From Bacteroidales bacterium (GTDB lineage: Bacteria; Bacteroidota; Bacteroidia; Bacteroidales; UBA4181), in contig JAIRLS010000336.1 in assembly GCA_031259205.1 (NCBI GenBank), positions 1 to 6,454 of the forward strand: DNA of 6,454 nt, in the 5' to 3' direction. Positions 5,238 to 6,454 of this stretch are shown one piece after another; the stretch's first letter is position 1; each line of letters starts with the position of its first letter. Made by a program: the position numbers and the translations under genes. Below the pieces are notes generated by a model that saw nothing but the letters and a program-made list of their open reading frames with translations, made no database searches and was not told the DNA's origin.

Positions 5238-6454
5238 TCAAAATCTTTGATATCAAGCGTGGAACCGCGCAACGGCCCCGTCGTATTAACGGCCCCCCAA
5301 AAGAAATCGCCGTACACGCTTGATGAAAACAGCACGATGATATGATCGACGGGAGTAGCTGAAGGATCGGCGGCATAGATCTCCCTTACCGGTCGGGATT
5401 CCTTGCTGACCGGAAAGCGGTAGAAAGTCAGTTCACCGCGTTGTCCCCCGATTTTCGCATACGGCTTTTCGGCCAAAACAGTTGCCTCCGGCTCGCCATA
5501 TACAAAGGGTATTGTGATTTCTTCAAATCCGGCGGCGTCATCCTCCATATTGCCCGCAGACTCGCCTGTACGCCAGTGCGCCGCCGCCACGCGAACAAAT
5601 GCGTCGTCGTCCGTATAACGCCGGTGAAGCAGGACATAGATTTCACAGGAGTCGCGCAATGGCCTCCCATTGGCATTATCAACGGTAATGGGCGTTCCGG
5701 TACCGTCCGTCATCACATCTCCAGGGCGGTAGCGCAGTTTCACCCTTGCCGCTTGGGGATATCCGGAATACGAAACGCCGACATTTATCATTTTACGTGG
5801 CTCGGTAGTGCCGATTACCGGAGCATACGAAGTGCTAAACAGGAATTTACCTGTGAAAAGCGCTCCTGTAACCACCTGAGCTTTTGCGAATTTTGCTGCC
5901 GTCGACTGGATAAAGACGGTTTCTATCCGTGCATATCCGGCGGCAGAAGCCGTCGGTCGCGGGCCTGTCGTCATGGTATTGATACCCGACAGCACATACG
6001 CATTGGCCTCCGCCGAACTTTGCCACGGCGAAAGCTCAACGCCGTCGCCCGGAAAATAGGCGGATTTGGTAACTCCGTCTTCCTTGTAGGTAATTTCTTT
6101 CCCGTCGTTGTCTTTGGCCACCGTCCATTTTTTCATGTTGGAAAAGGGCAATTGCGTCGGCGCTGTGAAGGGCGTCACCGTGATGCGCCATTTTTTTCGC
6201 ACGGTGGTATCTTCTGCGATCAGCGTCAATTCGACCGGCTGCGAGAAGTCGGTCAGGGCAAAGGGATCGGCAGTGAACCGCGCCAGTTGCGTACAAACGG
6301 CCCCGGTAACTTTCAGCGTTTCCCGATTGTAGAGCGATGGAACCGTAATGTTTACTTCACCCACAGCATCTCTTTCGCCGCGAACGATGGTATTGGAGAT
6401 TTGTCCTTCAATGTCGAACGACAGGATATTAGCTTCGTCGGAAAGCCCAAAATA
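5225..6454 (-). CDS. PCMD domain surface protein, N-terminus outside window
   Basis: The visible part is 409 residues, open to the right edge. It begins YFGLSDEANILSFDIEGQ, so the GTG at 6362-6364 is internal and not the start. The first portion (6454 to about 6176) has the form of an Ig-like or cadherin-like strand module: a SFDIEGQ opening, an EVNITVPSL strand and a KKWRITVTPF closing strand. The rest matches the putative carbohydrate metabolism domain (PCMD): GALFTGKFLF, then SYSGYPQAARVKLRYRPGD, and at the C-terminus (5347-5228) DHIIVLFSSSVYGDFFWGAV followed by DFELMY. Proteins of this type in Bacteroidota are usually lipoproteins or secreted and are thought to bind glycans, but no enzymatic activity is established as far as I know. 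The signal peptide must lie beyond the window. The stop is TGA at 5227-5225, and 49 bases separate it from the cotransporter on the same strand. Confidence 0.85.
   Translation of the reverse strand, partial: YFGLSDEANILSFDIEGQISNTIVRGERDAVGEVNITVPSLYNRETLKVTGAVCTQLARFTADPFALTDFSQPVELTLIAEDTTVRKKWRITVTPFTAPTQLPFSNMKKWTVAKDNDGKEITYKEDGVTKSAYFPGDGVELSPWQSSAEANAYVLSGINTMTTGPRPTASAAGYARIETVFIQSTAAKFAKAQVVTGALFTGKFLFSTSYAPVIGTTEPRKMINVGVSYSGYPQAARVKLRYRPGDVMTDGTGTPITVDNANGRPLRDSCEIYVLLHRRYTDDDAFVRVAAAHWRTGESAGNMEDDAAGFEEITIPFVYGEPEATVLAEKPYAKIGGQRGELTFYRFPVSKESRPVREIYAADPSATPVDHIIVLFSSSVYGDFFWGAVNTTGPLRGSTLDIKDFELMY

Noticed and set aside
1..6454. CRISPR array, tRNA, rRNA, insertion sequence, toxin-antitoxin or defence system
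   Set aside because: No regularly spaced repeats, cloverleaf, transposase motif or toxin-antitoxin pair was seen on reading both strands.

Overview
The window looks like a stretch of chromosome from a gut-type Bacteroidota, probably order Bacteroidales. Several things point that way: a lipoprotein sulfatase of the kind used for host or algal glycans, a PCMD-type surface protein, AT-rich leaders without clear Shine-Dalgarno sequences, two perfect matches to the Bacteroides -7 box (TAnnTTTG), and a 55-residue two-cluster ferredoxin whose sequence is very like those I recall from Bacteroides. This assignment rests on family recognition from memory, not on a search.

Layout, left to right. At 1-606 (+) is a flavin reductase-fold (FMN-binding split-barrel) protein whose frame is open to the left edge, so its N-terminus is probably missing. 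At 740-2404 (+) is a complete serine-type arylsulfatase of the S1 family, most like the GlcNAc-6-O-sulfatase group, with a lipoprotein signal. At 2584-2751 (+) is a small 2[4Fe-4S] ferredoxin with its own promoter. At 2752-2916 is a convergent intergenic region holding a long imperfect hairpin and a terminator hairpin. At 2917-5175 (-) is a cation-chloride cotransporter (SLC12-like) with a large C-terminal cytoplasmic domain and its own promoter at about 5208-5237. At 5225-6454 (-) is the C-terminal 409 residues of a secreted protein with an Ig-like segment followed by a PCMD domain; it is truncated by the right edge.

The genes do not form one obvious pathway. The sulfatase and the PCMD protein both fit extracytoplasmic glycan handling, but they lie on opposite strands with no SusC/SusD pair, glycoside hydrolase or sulfatase-maturating enzyme in view. 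The flavin reductase and ferredoxin are general redox proteins, and the cotransporter is an ion-homeostasis gene. The first 740 bases are visibly more AT-rich than the rest. I saw no tRNA, rRNA, CRISPR array, insertion sequence or convincing novel system. The most notable items are the cotransporter with recognisable Na+ and K+ site residues, the hairpin element near 2791-2857, and an unexplained ATG-less open frame at 552-725.
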